Source: Magicicada septendecula (Eukaryota > Arthropoda > Insecta > Hemiptera > Cicadidae). Taken from it: DNA of 64,000 nt. Each line of letters begins with the position of its first letter. Within the stretch, counting starts at the first letter, position 1. The notes under the pieces were generated by a model. That model worked only from the letters and a program-made list of their open reading frames with translations, did not search any database and was not told where the DNA came from. The translations under genes and the position numbers were made by a program. Below are positions 10,717 to 20,848 of this stretch, one piece after another. The stretch is taken from positions 248,001-312,000 of the forward strand of contig JAWRYS010001461.1 of the NCBI GenBank assembly GCA_034769895.1, given 5' to 3'.

Positions 10717-13095
10717 ATGCATACGAGAGCTCTTACGAAAAGAATGGAGAAGGAACAAGAGACAGAAGAAGATAGGAGGGAAGAAGAAACAGAGGTAGGT
10801 ACAGATACTGAAATGGATCAACAGACAGGTGATACGGAAGAAACCGAAATAGTTATAGATACGGAAATGGAAATAGTGGAAGAAGATGCCCAAGGGGATC
10901 AACCAAATAAATCTGCCCGAAAGGAAGACATGAGTATGCAGGAGATGTTGAGGATTATAATGGAAAGCAATAAACAAGTAAATGAGGAAAATAAGGAAAA
11001 CTTTAGACAAATCAAAGAAGAAAATAGACAAACTAATGAAAAAATAGACAGTATCAAGGAAAGTACTAGTGAACTTTTAAGGCAAACCATAAATGAAAAT
11101 AATGAACGATTGAAGGCCGATTTTAGACGAATCAATGAGAAGCTGGAAAATAAAATAGACAGTATTAATGAGAACTCAAGAAAACAAAACGAAATTTTGA
11201 GCGAAAATTTAATTAAACAAATGAATGAAAAGTTTGACAAGAATGACGAGAATTTGAGACAGATTCAAGACGATAACAAACTAATGAACGAAAAACTTGA
11301 GGAAAACAATAAACGAATGAAAGCAGATCTTGAGAAAATCAATGAGGATAATCTAATACGAATCGATGAGAGAATTGAGCATTCTAACAAGGAAATAAGG
11401 GAAAATGTTGATAAACAGAATGAAGTATTAAGACAAGCTATCAATAAGAAAATTGAGGACGCTAGTGAGGCAATCAGCCAGAAGGTAGTTAAGAACGACG
11501 GCGAAAGAAAACAGGAGATCGCGGAAACAAATAGAAAACTGAAAGCGACCGATGAAGTTATTACACGAAATAGAGCTGAACTAGAGGTCAAGCTAGGCCA
11601 TATAGAAGAAGAAAACCGAATTCAAGTGGAATCAATACGAACTGATTGCGGAAACCAGCATCGAAATTTAGATACGATCATGAATGAAGTACAGGAGCAA
11701 GGACAACGTAACAAGGATAGAATCGAGAACCTACAACAGTCAGTCGACAACCGATCGATCACTGTCCCATATACACAACATATAGACGACCGGGAGACCA
11801 TCAACTTTAAGACATACAGGAGAAATCCAATGGAATTCTTGGAACGGGTCGGCGAACAAATCATGAGAACTGGTGAAAACAGGTGGCCAATAATTCGTCG
11901 TTATTTAGACGATCATTTTAAAGAAACTTATGACAACTGGTGGACAGCCACCAGGCACGAGATACGAAGCTACGAAGAATTTAAAATAGCTTTTAAAGCC
12001 AGATACTGGTCAGACGCCACCCAGAACGTAGTGAGGGAGAGCATCAGTTATGGAAGATATGACGCCAGCAGGGGAACAACACTTACCGCCTACTTCCTGG
12101 GAAAAGTATGTTTGGCAAGACATCTTGAACCAAAAATCCCAGAGGAAATTCTCGTCACCAGGTTAGCATACCACTATGATAACGGTATATTAATAGCACG
12201 ATCGGGTGGACAAATAAAAACTATACAGGCCATGTCAACGCTATTAGAAGAGCACGAGCGTGAAGTACACTATCGAAGGAGTCGTCAGAGAAACGACCAG
12301 TACGGGAACAGGGATTTCCCAGACTATAACAATAGAAACAATAACCATAACAGTCATGAGGCGAATAACCGGACGAACTATAATGGCAGGCCTGGTAATT
12401 ATGGTAATGAGGCGTACCAACGGCAAAATAACAACAACAGCCCAAGGAACAACGGAAACAATTACGGGAATAGACAGAGTATTCCGAACAACCAATATAA
12501 CCGGTCGTATAACCCAAATTACCAGAATCGGAACACGAACAACCGAAATTATGATAACAGCAACCGTAATCCGAATAACCAAAACCAAAACTACAGAAGA
12601 GTTAATTATGTGGGGGCGTACGACAATTATAACGGGAGGACATACTACCAAGGACGTCGAAGTTTTGATAGGGACACCGATTGGAACCAGTACAGTAATA
12701 ACGATCGAAGGGAGACTAGAACTAATAGGGGCAGAAGTCGGAGTCAGGAGGACTACCGCCGGGTTAACTACGAAGAGGATCGTCCATTACGGGTTTCCAG
12801 ACCAATGGTAAATTTTATAAGGGCCGAAGAGAATGGTCCAAGGAGTGATCAACACCAAGGGGAGAATGATAATGAGTGTTTACAACGGAGCAATAACATC
12901 GGAGAATCCAGATCCGGAAGCGAGAACCAAAGAAGGGACGATCCATCTAGGAATGTCCGAATAATTTATAATCAACAGAACCCACCAGAACGCTGGATTC
13001 CCCTAAGAGGAGATGGCCACCAACCCAGTACATCCCAGGAAGTAAGACAAGAAATAAATGAAGAAGAAGCCACGGCCGACAGATGGAATACATAA
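10717..13095 (+). CDS. Gag polyprotein of nested LTR element (792 aa)
   Basis: An intact ORF starts at an ATG 66 nt after the primer site. Residues 1-60 are Glu/Thr-rich and acidic. About 70-345 is a long coiled coil with repeated Asn-Glu-Asn and Ile-Asn-Glu motifs. About 350-515 is a compact domain with the Trp/Tyr/Phe pattern of retrotransposon gag capsids (PMEFLERVGEQI, then YDNWWTATRHEI and FKIAFKARYWS). Residues 515-792 are extremely rich in Asn, Arg, Tyr and Gly, ending in a Glu/Arg-rich tail. No CCHC knuckle is present, so RNA binding is probably through the basic Asn/Arg-rich tail. This is a gypsy-type gag by inference from the capsid-like block and LTR context. No pol frame follows or overlaps. 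Large antisense and alternative-frame ORFs here are shadows of its biased composition. Confidence 0.85.
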   Translation: MHTRALTKRMEKEQETEEDRREEETEVGTDTEMDQQTGDTEETEIVIDTEMEIVEEDAQGDQPNKSARKEDMSMQEMLRIIMESNKQVNEENKENFRQIKEENRQTNEKIDSIKESTSELLRQTINENNERLKADFRRINEKLENKIDSINENSRKQNEILSENLIKQMNEKFDKNDENLRQIQDDNKLMNEKLEENNKRMKADLEKINEDNLIRIDERIEHSNKEIRENVDKQNEVLRQAINKKIEDASEAISQKVVKNDGERKQEIAETNRKLKATDEVITRNRAELEVKLGHIEEENRIQVESIRTDCGNQHRNLDTIMNEVQEQGQRNKDRIENLQQSVDNRSITVPYTQHIDDRETINFKTYRRNPMEFLERVGEQIMRTGENRWPIIRRYLDDHFKETYDNWWTATRHEIRSYEEFKIAFKARYWSDATQNVVRESISYGRYDASRGTTLTAYFLGKVCLARHLEPKIPEEILVTRLAYHYDNGILIARSGGQIKTIQAMSTLLEEHEREVHYRRSRQRNDQYGNRDFPDYNNRNNNHNSHEANNRTNYNGRPGNYGNEAYQRQNNNNSPRNNGNNYGNRQSIPNNQYNRSYNPNYQNRNTNNRNYDNSNRNPNNQNQNYRRVNYVGAYDNYNGRTYYQGRRSFDRDTDWNQYSNNDRRETRTNRGRSRSQEDYRRVNYEEDRPLRVSRPMVNFIRAEENGPRSDQHQGENDNECLQRSNNIGESRSGSENQRRDDPSRNVRIIYNQQNPPERWIPLRGDGHQPSTSQEVRQEINEEEATADRWNT

Positions 13096-13113
13096 AGAGA
13101 AAAAAAAAACCAC

Positions 13114-13480
13114 AAAATTCTAAAAGTATGTAAGGACAACTTACTCATGTTATTTCGAACAATACAATTTAAAATGAAGAAACTAAAAAACCCAAAATTC
13201 CAAAGGATGTAAGAACAACTTACTCATAATTATTCAGAAACAGTATGATTTAAAATAAAGAGAATAAATACCACAAAATTCTAAAAATATGTAAGGACAA
13301 CTTACTCATGTTATTTCGAACAATACAATTTAAAATGAAGAAACTAAAAAACCACAAAATTCTAAAAGTATGTAAGGACAACTTACTCATGTTATTCAGA
13401 AACAGTATGATTTAAAATAAAGAGAATAAATACCCCAAAATTCAAAAAATGAAGTAAGCTCAACTTACAAACAAGTATCT
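13114..13480 (+). repeat. 81-bp tandem repeat with dimeric higher-order pattern
   Basis: About 4.5 units start near 13117, 13198, 13278, 13359 and 13440, each containing a gtaaggacaacttactcat-like core. Units 1 and 3 match each other best and units 2 and 4 match each other best (tttcgaacaatacaat versus cagaaacagtatgat). The array therefore grew as 161-bp dimers. It begins just after the gag stop codon. Confidence 0.85.
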
Positions 13481-14551
13481 AAGAAAACAATTTATGAATT
13501 ATATAAGAAAGAGAATTTTGAAGATAAAAAGAACAACCAAAGTCGAAAAATAAGTAAGAACACCTTACTATACAATTTAGAAGAAATTGATTTAAACTGA
13601 CATGAAAGAAGAAAAATATTTTACACTAATTCAACCTAATAAAAATCATCAAAACCAGAAGACGAAATGAGTTTATCTGATATAATATAATAGCGAGAAA
13701 TATAATTTTGAATGTAAAAGAAATAATAATGATTGTGCCAGAAGAATATAGCTACATAATGTAATGTATAGTACTGACCAAAATCTCATAACCAGCTGTA
13801 TTGATCACAAAGGAATATGAGCCAATGAAGACAAGAGAATGAAGAAGCCAAAATGGAACCATCAAAGGATCACAAGAAAAGAAAAAAAAAACTAATGGTT
13901 AAGAATTATCCGTAAACAAAACCCAATTAATAAATGTCAATAAAATAGCCAAGTATTGGAGAGAAAAAGTGTATAATAGAAGGAAGAATTAATATGAAGA
14001 AATAATATGATCTGAGTTAAAGTACAGTGAATAATCCCTAGAATATGATTATTATTTATTATTTTATTGGAGGTCACATGATGACTACCTTACGAGGTTT
14101 ATTAATGAAGATTGACTGTAGAATATTCCAGCAATCATTTGACTGGGCAGAGATGATGTTCCTCTGATCCCAGAAAGTATGTAACGGACGACGGTAATTG
14201 GTTAGCCGATAGAGCACCACTGATTCGATTCCAGTTATAATGTTAGGGAGGTTTAGGAAAATTAAATATTAGAGGGAAAACTCACAAATAAATATAGAGA
14301 ATTAAATAAAACCAGATCCAAAATGTATAATTAATGAAGAATGTCACAAGAATGATTATAGAAATAAGATTTAAACTTGGGAAATAATTGACATTAAGAA
14401 GGAACGAAGAAATGATAATAAAATAACGAATAATTGGGAAATATAAAAGTACTATAAATAGGAAACCAATTGGCCAGATACAAATTAGAAGTTTATTTCT
14501 TGCTAAACTTTGTTTATACCAAAATAAACTTATTTCGAAGGGGGGGTGTTA
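13481..14551 (+). other. Non-coding 3' region of nested element with polypurine tract
   Basis: AT-rich with no coding signal where pol would be expected. It ends with the purine tract gaaggggggg (14537-14546), five bases before the 3' LTR. Confidence 0.7.
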
Positions 14552-17209
14552 TGTAACGCAACATAGTTGAGGTTCCCCAACGTTACATAAAAGACTGAAT
14601 GAAATATGGTCAAAGACCATACCCTGACTTAAGGTTGTTCGATAGTTCATATGTTTGAGAAGGACCTCAAGTAAAAAGGAGGCAATGACTAATATTAAAT
14701 GTAAAAGAGCCAGACCAATGAATGATTGGATGTAATGAAATGTTTGTTTTGTACTGTGACATGTTAAGGTCTACAGAATATTTATATTGTATGTTGAATG
14801 TGTTAAAAATGAAATGATGTTGTTTGATAATAATACTTACTCAATAATTATGTTTATATTTTATATTAGATTTGTTTTTATACAGCACAATATAGTTACC
14901 AATGTTAGGCACGGTACTAAGTTGTCAGTATTGTATAAAATTGAAAGATACTGTTGTTCTAATTAATGTTTATAAACTGGATCAGGAGTGTGACCAGTGT
15001 TTCAAGTCTAACAAGTAGTTCTGACAATTATGTCATAAATTAATAAAGGGTTCCAGAACCAATTGATTAATGTAAAAACAAATAACCACCAGTAAATTAA
15101 AATTCATGTAATTAACTATGTAATCAATAATTAATTGTACAGTAGGTCAGGTAAAAAGAAAATTAAGTTAAAAACCAAATAATGTTATAATGGTTGTAAA
15201 TGAATCTATAGGCCTAAATTCCATATTAATGAAAGGAAATTAATACCTTTTTAGTAAACCCAGTCCAACGAAACTCTAGTAAAACATTTACTGTTTAATA
15301 AGGAAGGTTAGGGGAGAATTTTATGTGATTCAATATTAATCCAAGCATGGAGTATTTTATTGGAAAGGAGTAGTAATATTCTATAATGCCGGCTCAAGGA
15401 TATATAGAAAACCTGGTTGTTAAGGCAACTGATTTTTAGTAACTTGTTGATTTTGAATAGATGGTACTGATTGTTACAAGCTATTAGGTTGAAATGAACC
15501 GATATATTTAAAATATATGAATAAATATAAAGAAAATATATATCCAAATTGAAAAAAAACATTTTGCAAAACAATTATACTGGAATGTTAATGAATCATA
15601 CAAATTAAATAACCCTATAAATTATCAACGAATACAATAAAAAAGAACTGAAAGCGTCTCACCTCATTCACTAAACAATTCCGCTGAATTTGGTATCAAA
15701 CCAATTCATGCTATAAATTGAAGACCAATAAAGAGTTGAAGCCTGAATTAACGGAAATATTTGGAAATACAGAAGATTCGGTTGACGAAATAACCTTCAT
15801 TGACAGCGGAAGCTGAGATCCTAATTCCAGTTCGTTGGGACCAAGAATTGTGAAGACGCAAAAGAAGACTCGAAGCACCAGAGTTCCCGTGGGATTATCA
15901 TCATCCATTCATTGAAGACCAGAGCAGTTTTACTGAGTGAAGACGATATAACCTGCATTTTGATCGTAGTTGACAAACATTCACCGCCTAATGAAGCTTT
16001 CGCCGCTTGGGTAAAAAAACAAATTATTTTCATATCATTGTATTTTAAGTAAATAATTTTATTCTTTTTGTAAATTGAACAACCTTAATTATGCGTTTTA
16101 CCTGGCCTTACTAATGGTTCAAAGAACTACACGAACCCTGGTATAAGAATTATTTGTCATTATTTTCAAAGTATATATGTTTTTCTTTTTAGAATTCGAA
16201 TAATTAAGAATCGATACATGTTGGGATAGTCGATTGTATTGTCTTATTGTTTGTCTGAGACAACGTAACTGGTTAAATACCAGAGAAAAATAAATAAAGT
16301 ACATTTGTTGTATGAGATAACGTTTTAATCATTGCAGAGAAAATACTATATGTAATTGGCGTAATAATTTATTAACAGATTGATACAAACACTCAGAATA
16401 ACTAACCTATACGCACAATTATTTATAATAACAGCGCTCCAAGTTTGCAGCTGGTGAGACGGGAGATTGCTGAACTAACGGGTTTTGCCATACTAAATTT
16501 GAATGAAATTTTTATCGTTGAGGGACTAGGGTTGAGACAAAAACCACTTACATTCAGTAAATACTCCATATATATTGCTCATATTAAACAACCACTGAGA
16601 ATTAAATTAAGTCTACAGAATACTACCATTATAAATTCAGGAATATAATTCTAAGTTTGTGGACTTAATAATCTGTGTTCTGAGGGTTTCACTGGTCACA
16701 ACCGCAAGGTATATTAGTTAATAACATATTAATTAAACCAGGTAACAGCATTTTAATTGTTACGAATCGCCACCTACAACGTACTACTTGGCGTTTGTTA
16801 CACCGGAGTCTCTTATAACTAATTACACTCATAGACAAGATCTCTTTATAATTTGACGTCTCCAGCTGGTATCATACATTATTACATACGTCCTCACATA
16901 ATTAACAAGCAGTTCGTTACTAAATTGATTACAACAGTGGGGTTTGAATAAGACGGACATTTTCGCTAGCACCGGCACATATTAGTCTCTTTACAAATTG
17001 GCACATAACAACGTGGAACTTATTTAAACACGTACTCGACACATTCTATATATTTCATTTTGTTACAAATTGCCGCCTGCAACGTGGGGCTTAAACGAAA
17101 ACGAGGACGTCCATTTAGTCTCTTTCTTTACAAATTGACGCTCGCAACGTGAGGCATCATCGTCGCATCTTAACACCTAAAAGTCCATTAGTCTCTCTCT
17201 CTCTTTACA
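14552..17209 (+). repeat. 3' LTR of nested element (2658 bp)
   Basis: Starts TGTAACGC and ends CTTTACA, followed by ATAT. It is longer than the 5' LTR because it keeps the complete array of internal PBS-like units (about 16755-17160). Confidence 0.9.
16755..17160 (+). repeat. Array of six degenerate primer-binding-site copies inside an LTR
   Basis: Six units resemble [TTTACA]AATTGnCGCnnnCAACGTGGGGCTT at about 16759, 16849, 16919, 16990, 17062 and 17131, spaced roughly 70-90 bp. The two units nearest the LTR end are well preserved (aattgccgcctgcaacgtgg and aattgacgctcgcaacgtga). Units farther upstream are progressively eroded (aattggcacataacaacgtg, aattgattacaacagtgggg, then hardly recognisable). 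Most are preceded by a ttaca- or ctttacaa-type sequence matching the LTR's own 3' end. Confidence 0.75.
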
Positions 17210-17213
17210 ATAT

Positions 17214-17723
17214 ATATATAGTAGTTAAGGACAACTTGTATAATTGACGTGTTATTTTGGCGGGGTAATATTGAACGGGGAATATTATTTAATTTGATTG
17301 GAACATATATGTACTACTGTACACCTATATTGTTTTGTTAACATTATTTTCTAGGGTTAAGATATATTTTATAATATAAAGTGAGCCAGTACGTTGTCAA
17401 TGAACCAGTACGGCTAAGAGGAAACAAATCAGTTGTGGGATATGGAGTGATGGAAGGCCGTTTGTCGATTTTTTAATTAAATGTTCCAAAGTCAGGCGAC
17501 ACTGTGGCGGGTATCTGTCCGAGCTTATGGTGTTGGGATCTCGAACAGAGAAGTCCGGTAAGATCGGATGGGTGCTGCCACAGTCGCCAGACTAGGGGGG
17601 TAAGAACCCATGATTAGTAGAGTGTTCAGGGGGGTTGTGGCGCCATATCCTCACTGATCCTCTTAGGGTTTAGGCAATAAGAGTTTGAACGCCTCGGCCT
17701 TCAATCTCTTATTGGGGGGGTAT
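17214..17723 (+). other. Outer element, 3' internal segment with polypurine tract
   Basis: Continuation of 7226-8302 after removal of the nested element. It has no ORF. A G-run (17714-17720) three bases before the 3' LTR is the likely polypurine tract for plus-strand priming. Confidence 0.7.
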
Positions 17724-18680
17724 TGTAATGGTACAGAAATGTAAATTTTATTTGATCAATTCAGTTAACTTTCAATTGACAGACTTCATTTGTGGGGTGC
17801 CCCAGTAACCAGCAATGCACATTGTTAGCCTAAACAATTGTCCAGACGCATTGCGTAACCGCCCCAGTAAGCAGCAGGCTTCTTGTGAAACAGTATGCAG
17901 TTTATCATCAGAGAGTGAACAGTAGATAGCCAGCAGCAGCAGTTTATTAAAATAGTTAAACGGTGGCCTCGGGTGCAAGATAGGCCGTAATTAAGAGTAG
18001 GCCTATCTTTTAAAGTATAGCAAGCATTAATAAGTGTATAAACAATAACGCGCGGCCAGTCTACAAAAAATTAAGTGTTCGAACAAAGTTACGTCGGCCG
18101 ATTTTATTTTACCACATGTGGGAACATTGAATTAAAACAGTGAAAAAATAAGTAAATAATGTAAACTAATAAATAATAGTGCCAGAGTGCGAAAAAACGG
18201 TTATCATGAGATGGCGTAGCAAACCAGAAGAAAACGTAATGGATGGGTAACTAAAATCACAGCATATTAACATTTAAACCAATGTTCAGTAAATGATGAT
18301 TATAATTTTGATTAACAAAAGCTTAAAACGTAAAAAACAAAGAGATCTCTAAGAAAAAGGTTTTTTATATTAAATATGAGAGCAAGGTGAAAAAATAAAA
18401 AATAAACGTACTGGTTTATTCAAAAAGATATAATTTGTTATAGGTTAAGAAAGATTTCATTTATTAATTTGTTTGAATTTAATGTATTACTAATATAAAG
18501 ACTACGAGTAAGTAATGTGGCTAATAAATTGGAAGCGATTTGTTTTATAAACGAACTGCGTATTTATATGTGTACTGGTAACCTTCAAATAATCCTTTCT
18601 GCAGCGGTTTTGTCTGTACGACTCTGGAGTAACCCTAAGGTAAGAGCTAATTATTAATTTGAATAAATTGAGTAGTCTCA
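17724..18680 (+). repeat. 3' LTR of outer element
   Basis: 957 bp, direct partner of 4794-5749, followed by the AGAT duplication. Confidence 0.92.
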
Positions 18681-18850
18681 AGATTCACACCCTGCTGCCG
18701 ATGTGCACCATCCTGCCAGGCCAGGACCCAGGATACCCCCAGACTGTCCTGACAGAACCCCCGTCTCTTGTTTGCTTACCGATCCACTCCGCTGCAGGGA
18801 TTGATTACCACAACCTTGGAGTGGATTGCTCGGCGTAACAGGATCCACCA
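18681..18850. repeat. GC-richer dispersed-repeat-like sequence, right part
   Basis: Continues the segment at 4570-4793 across the LTR insertion (one AGAT copy). It is more GC-rich than its surroundings. Nature unknown. Confidence 0.35.
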
Positions 18851-19073
18851 ATGTGTACATTTGTAGAAACATACTCTGATGATCTTTTACAACATTATAG
18901 AATTGCAGTTTTCCAGAACTCCGAAATTGTAGGTTTTTTCATTATAAAAATTTGATATCAACATGATAGGAGAAGATGACATGCATAAATAGGTAATAGA
19001 TAAATAGATAGATAGATAAACAGACAGACAGAGGTGTGTGTGGAGAGAAAGCAAATAATTAGCAAACAATTAC
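18851..19073. other. Probable intron sequence with GATA microsatellite
   Basis: A GATA/GACA-type run lies near 18990-19030. The segment lies directly downstream (minus strand) of the candidate exon, and a GT donor at 19073-19072 opens it. Confidence 0.4.
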
Positions 19074-19337
19074 TGTGAGCCTGAGGCACTGTTGTCTTCT
19101 CATTCTGGTACACTACAACAACTGGAGTGGTACTAGACTGCAATGGCACAGCAGCCGGTTGTGGTGGTGATACAGGTGCAGGCGATGGTGGTGGTGGTGA
19201 TGGTTTTGTCACTGGAACTGGTGCTGTTGCTGGTAGTGGTTGTGGCTGGACACTTGTATACGATGACACCGGTGTAGGCTCACTAGTACCACTTCCTCCC
19301 AACCACGGGGGAAGCCTACTGCTGCTAGGATTTACCC
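19074..19337 (-). CDS. Candidate host-gene exon, proline-rich
   Basis: On the minus strand an open block follows an acceptor (tatatgttttcag, AG at 19339-19338) and ends at a donor (gtaatt, GT at 19073-19072). It encodes about 87 residues starting VNPSSSRLPPWLGG, followed by a Pro/Ser/Val-rich stretch (KPSPPPPSPAPVSPPQP) and TPVVVVYQNEKTTVPQ. The exon enters with two bases of a codon and leaves with one. Entry is exactly compatible with the donor of the exon at 46865-46974 on the same strand (together they make a Gly codon). Composition is clearly different from the AT-rich transposons around it. A proline-rich linker of an unidentified protein is likely. A transposon or chance ORF is the alternative. 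The Penelope-like element lies about 60 bp upstream in the intron. Confidence 0.5.
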
Positions 19338-19483
19338 CTGAAAACATATATACTTGAAACACTAAACCTGACTTGGCATATGCAAACAATATACAATTTT
19401 ATTATATACTCCACCAAAATCAGTAAATTTTTTTATTTTTATAAATAAGGCCTTTTCGAAATTATTATAATTTCATCATCATA

Positions 19484-19675
19484 ATTTTGTTGTTACTTTT
19501 TAGACTTGCTGGCCAGCAATTTTAGTAGCGTGCAGTTCGCACGAAAGATCTTTGTCGACTGAGAGCGACAATATGGCGCTTATTTCCCAAGTGGAAAGGG
19601 TTGTCGCGTCATCAATTCTATTGTTCTTTGTGATGACGTCTTGGTTTTTCAAGGTGCAGCAATTACGTCTGGCAT
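19484..19675. repeat. 192-bp dispersed repeat, copy 2
   Basis: Partner of 3821-4012. Here it sits between the left inverted arm and the PLE coding sequence and supplies the first codons of the ORF that runs to 20621. Confidence 0.75.
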
Positions 19676-20621
19676 AATAATACTAAATAAATTAAATACA
19701 TACAATGATAATGTGAAGTTTACATTTGAAGAAGACGTTAATAGAAAAATCAATTTTTTGGACATTGATATTCAAATTGGAAATGATAACGAAATAATTA
19801 CTAATGTATATAGAAAGGAAACAAATAATAATACAACAATACACAAGAATTCATCACATCCTTGGATACACAAGATAAATACATATAATAATATGATTAA
19901 TAGAGCATACAAATACATAAATAACGAAGAGAAATTATATCAAGAACTGAACATCATAAAAGAAATAGCAATAGAAAATGGATATGACAGTAAATTTATA
20001 AACAAATTAAATAAAAAGTACAAGGAAAAAACAATATTAAACAACAGAACAACATTAAGCAGTATAAATACAGGCAGAAAAATAGAAAATATAACATACC
20101 TAACTTACAAATACACATATCGAGATCTCCAATACATTATAAAGCATACAAAATTGGATAAACATAAATATAAATATGCATACAAACCAAATAAAAGTAT
20201 ATACAACATAATAATAAACAGAAAAGACTATGATATATACAAATTAAGTGGAATATACAAAATAAAGTGTAATGATTGTGACTACATATACATCGGTAGA
20301 ACATATAGAAATTTCAAACAGAGATTTATGGAACATATCAGAGCCTTTAATAATAATAAAATGGGAATCTCTAATATAGCAGACCACCTTATTGATATGA
20401 ATCATAGTATAACAGATATAAACAACAATATGGAAATAGTAGAAGTAAATAATAATAAAAATGACATTATACAGTTAGAAAAATTATATATATACCTACA
20501 TAAAAAATATAACAAATTGATGAATCAGCAGACTATATTCGAAAATGATCAACTATTTCAATATATGACTTGCTTGGTTTCACCAAATAATGATGGCAGT
20601 AGAAGATTCAATATGAAGTGA
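19674..20621 (+). pseudogene. PLE reverse transcriptase C-terminus plus GIY-YIG endonuclease (5'-truncated)
   Basis: About 315 residues of PLE protein are open. The segment begins within the RT thumb-side region, with the PLE signature FLDIDI, then YRK and the HKNSSHPWIHK block. A linker follows, then a GIY-YIG nuclease at the C-terminal third: GIYKIKCNDCDYIYIGRT carries the GIY and YIG halves with the Cys-x2-Cys insertion of the PLE-type zinc finger. Next come RFMEHIRAF, the DHLIDMNH histidines and the probable catalytic Glu in QLEKLYIY. The open frame upstream (from 19641) comes from the fused 192-bp repeat, so that ATG is not the native start. The nuclease would nick target DNA for target-primed reverse transcription. 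With the RT fingers and palm absent, this copy cannot be autonomous. Confidence 0.88.
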
Positions 20622-20660
20622 AGTGAAATATAATGAACACAAATAACAACATTTTATAGT

Positions 20661-20707
20661 GTAAACTGATGATGAAATTATAATAATTTCGAAAAGGCCT
20701 TATTTAT
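20661..20707 (+). ncRNA. Hammerhead ribozyme motif of PLE 1
   Basis: CTGATGA (20666-20672) is followed by a stem II of six pairs (GAAATT/AATTTC, loop ATAAT), then GAAA (20691-20694) and a loopless palindromic stem III AAGGCCTT. Cleavage would follow TTA at 20700-20702. Stem I forms between GTAAA (20661-20665) and TTTAT (20703-20707). Very short stem III is the known form of PLE hammerheads, which are thought to act as dimers. One extra T lies between CTGATGA and stem II; the second PLE in the window also has one extra base at that place. Confidence 0.75.
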
Positions 20708-20751
20708 AAAAATAAAAAAATTTACTGATTTTGGTGGAGTATATAATAATA

Positions 20752-20848
20752 TTATAACAAATCAGTGCCATAATGTTTAGCAAAATATACAATTTATAAT
20801 TATCTTGTTGGTACATCCTCTTCGTTCACTTTTATATATATTATATAT
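20752..20848. other. Short spacer between PLE 1 and LTR element G
   Basis: AT-rich. It ends in a TA tract whose last four bases (20845-20848, ATAT) are duplicated at 24749-24752. Confidence 0.5.

Larger units (their letters stand above)
8303..17209 (+). mobile_element. Nested LTR retrotransposon (gag-only), young
   Basis: The LTRs (8303-10627 and 14552-17209) begin TGTAACGC and end TTTACA. The element sits inside a TA tract with ATAT duplicated on both sides (8299-8302 and 17210-17213). The first 2149 bp of the two LTRs differ at only about five positions that I could find, so insertion was recent and postdates the outer element. One intact 792-aa gag ORF is present. Between it and the 3' LTR there are about 1.45 kb of non-coding and tandemly repeated DNA and no pol, so mobilisation would need enzymes in trans. 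Confidence 0.92.
4794..18680 (+). mobile_element. Outer LTR retrotransposon (gag-only), interrupted by a younger element
   Basis: Direct LTRs of 956 and 957 bp (4794-5749 and 17724-18680) both start TGTAA and end TCTCA, and are flanked by a 4-bp duplication AGAT (4790-4793 and 18681-18684). By eye they differ at roughly 16 sites (about 98% identity). A tRNA-Lys(UUU)-type primer site follows the 5' LTR and a G-rich polypurine tract precedes the 3' LTR. Once the nested element (8303-17209) is removed, the element is about 5 kb with one gag-like ORF and no protease, reverse transcriptase or integrase. It is therefore a TR-GAG-type non-autonomous element, or a derivative that lost pol. Confidence 0.9.
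19399..20751 (+). mobile_element. Penelope-like element 1, truncated, with inverted ends
   Basis: Inverted arms of about 83 bp (19399-19482 and 20667-20751) enclose a 192-bp dispersed repeat (19484-19675) and the 3' coding part of a PLE. The right arm carries a hammerhead ribozyme motif and the left arm its complement. Inverted terminal segments and 5' truncation are common in Penelope-like elements. Most of the reverse transcriptase is missing. Confidence 0.8.

Noticed and set aside
12260-12811. 183-codon plus-strand ORF in an alternative frame of the gag gene, and large antisense ORFs (12221-12651, 11265-11591).
   Set aside because: They overlap the intact 792-aa frame and consist of biased Thr/Ile or Val/Ile composition caused by the Asn/Arg-rich gag sequence.
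19127-19357. Plus-strand ORF rich in Gly and Val opposite the candidate exon.
   Set aside because: It is the antisense shadow of the proline-rich minus-strand exon, which has proper splice signals.
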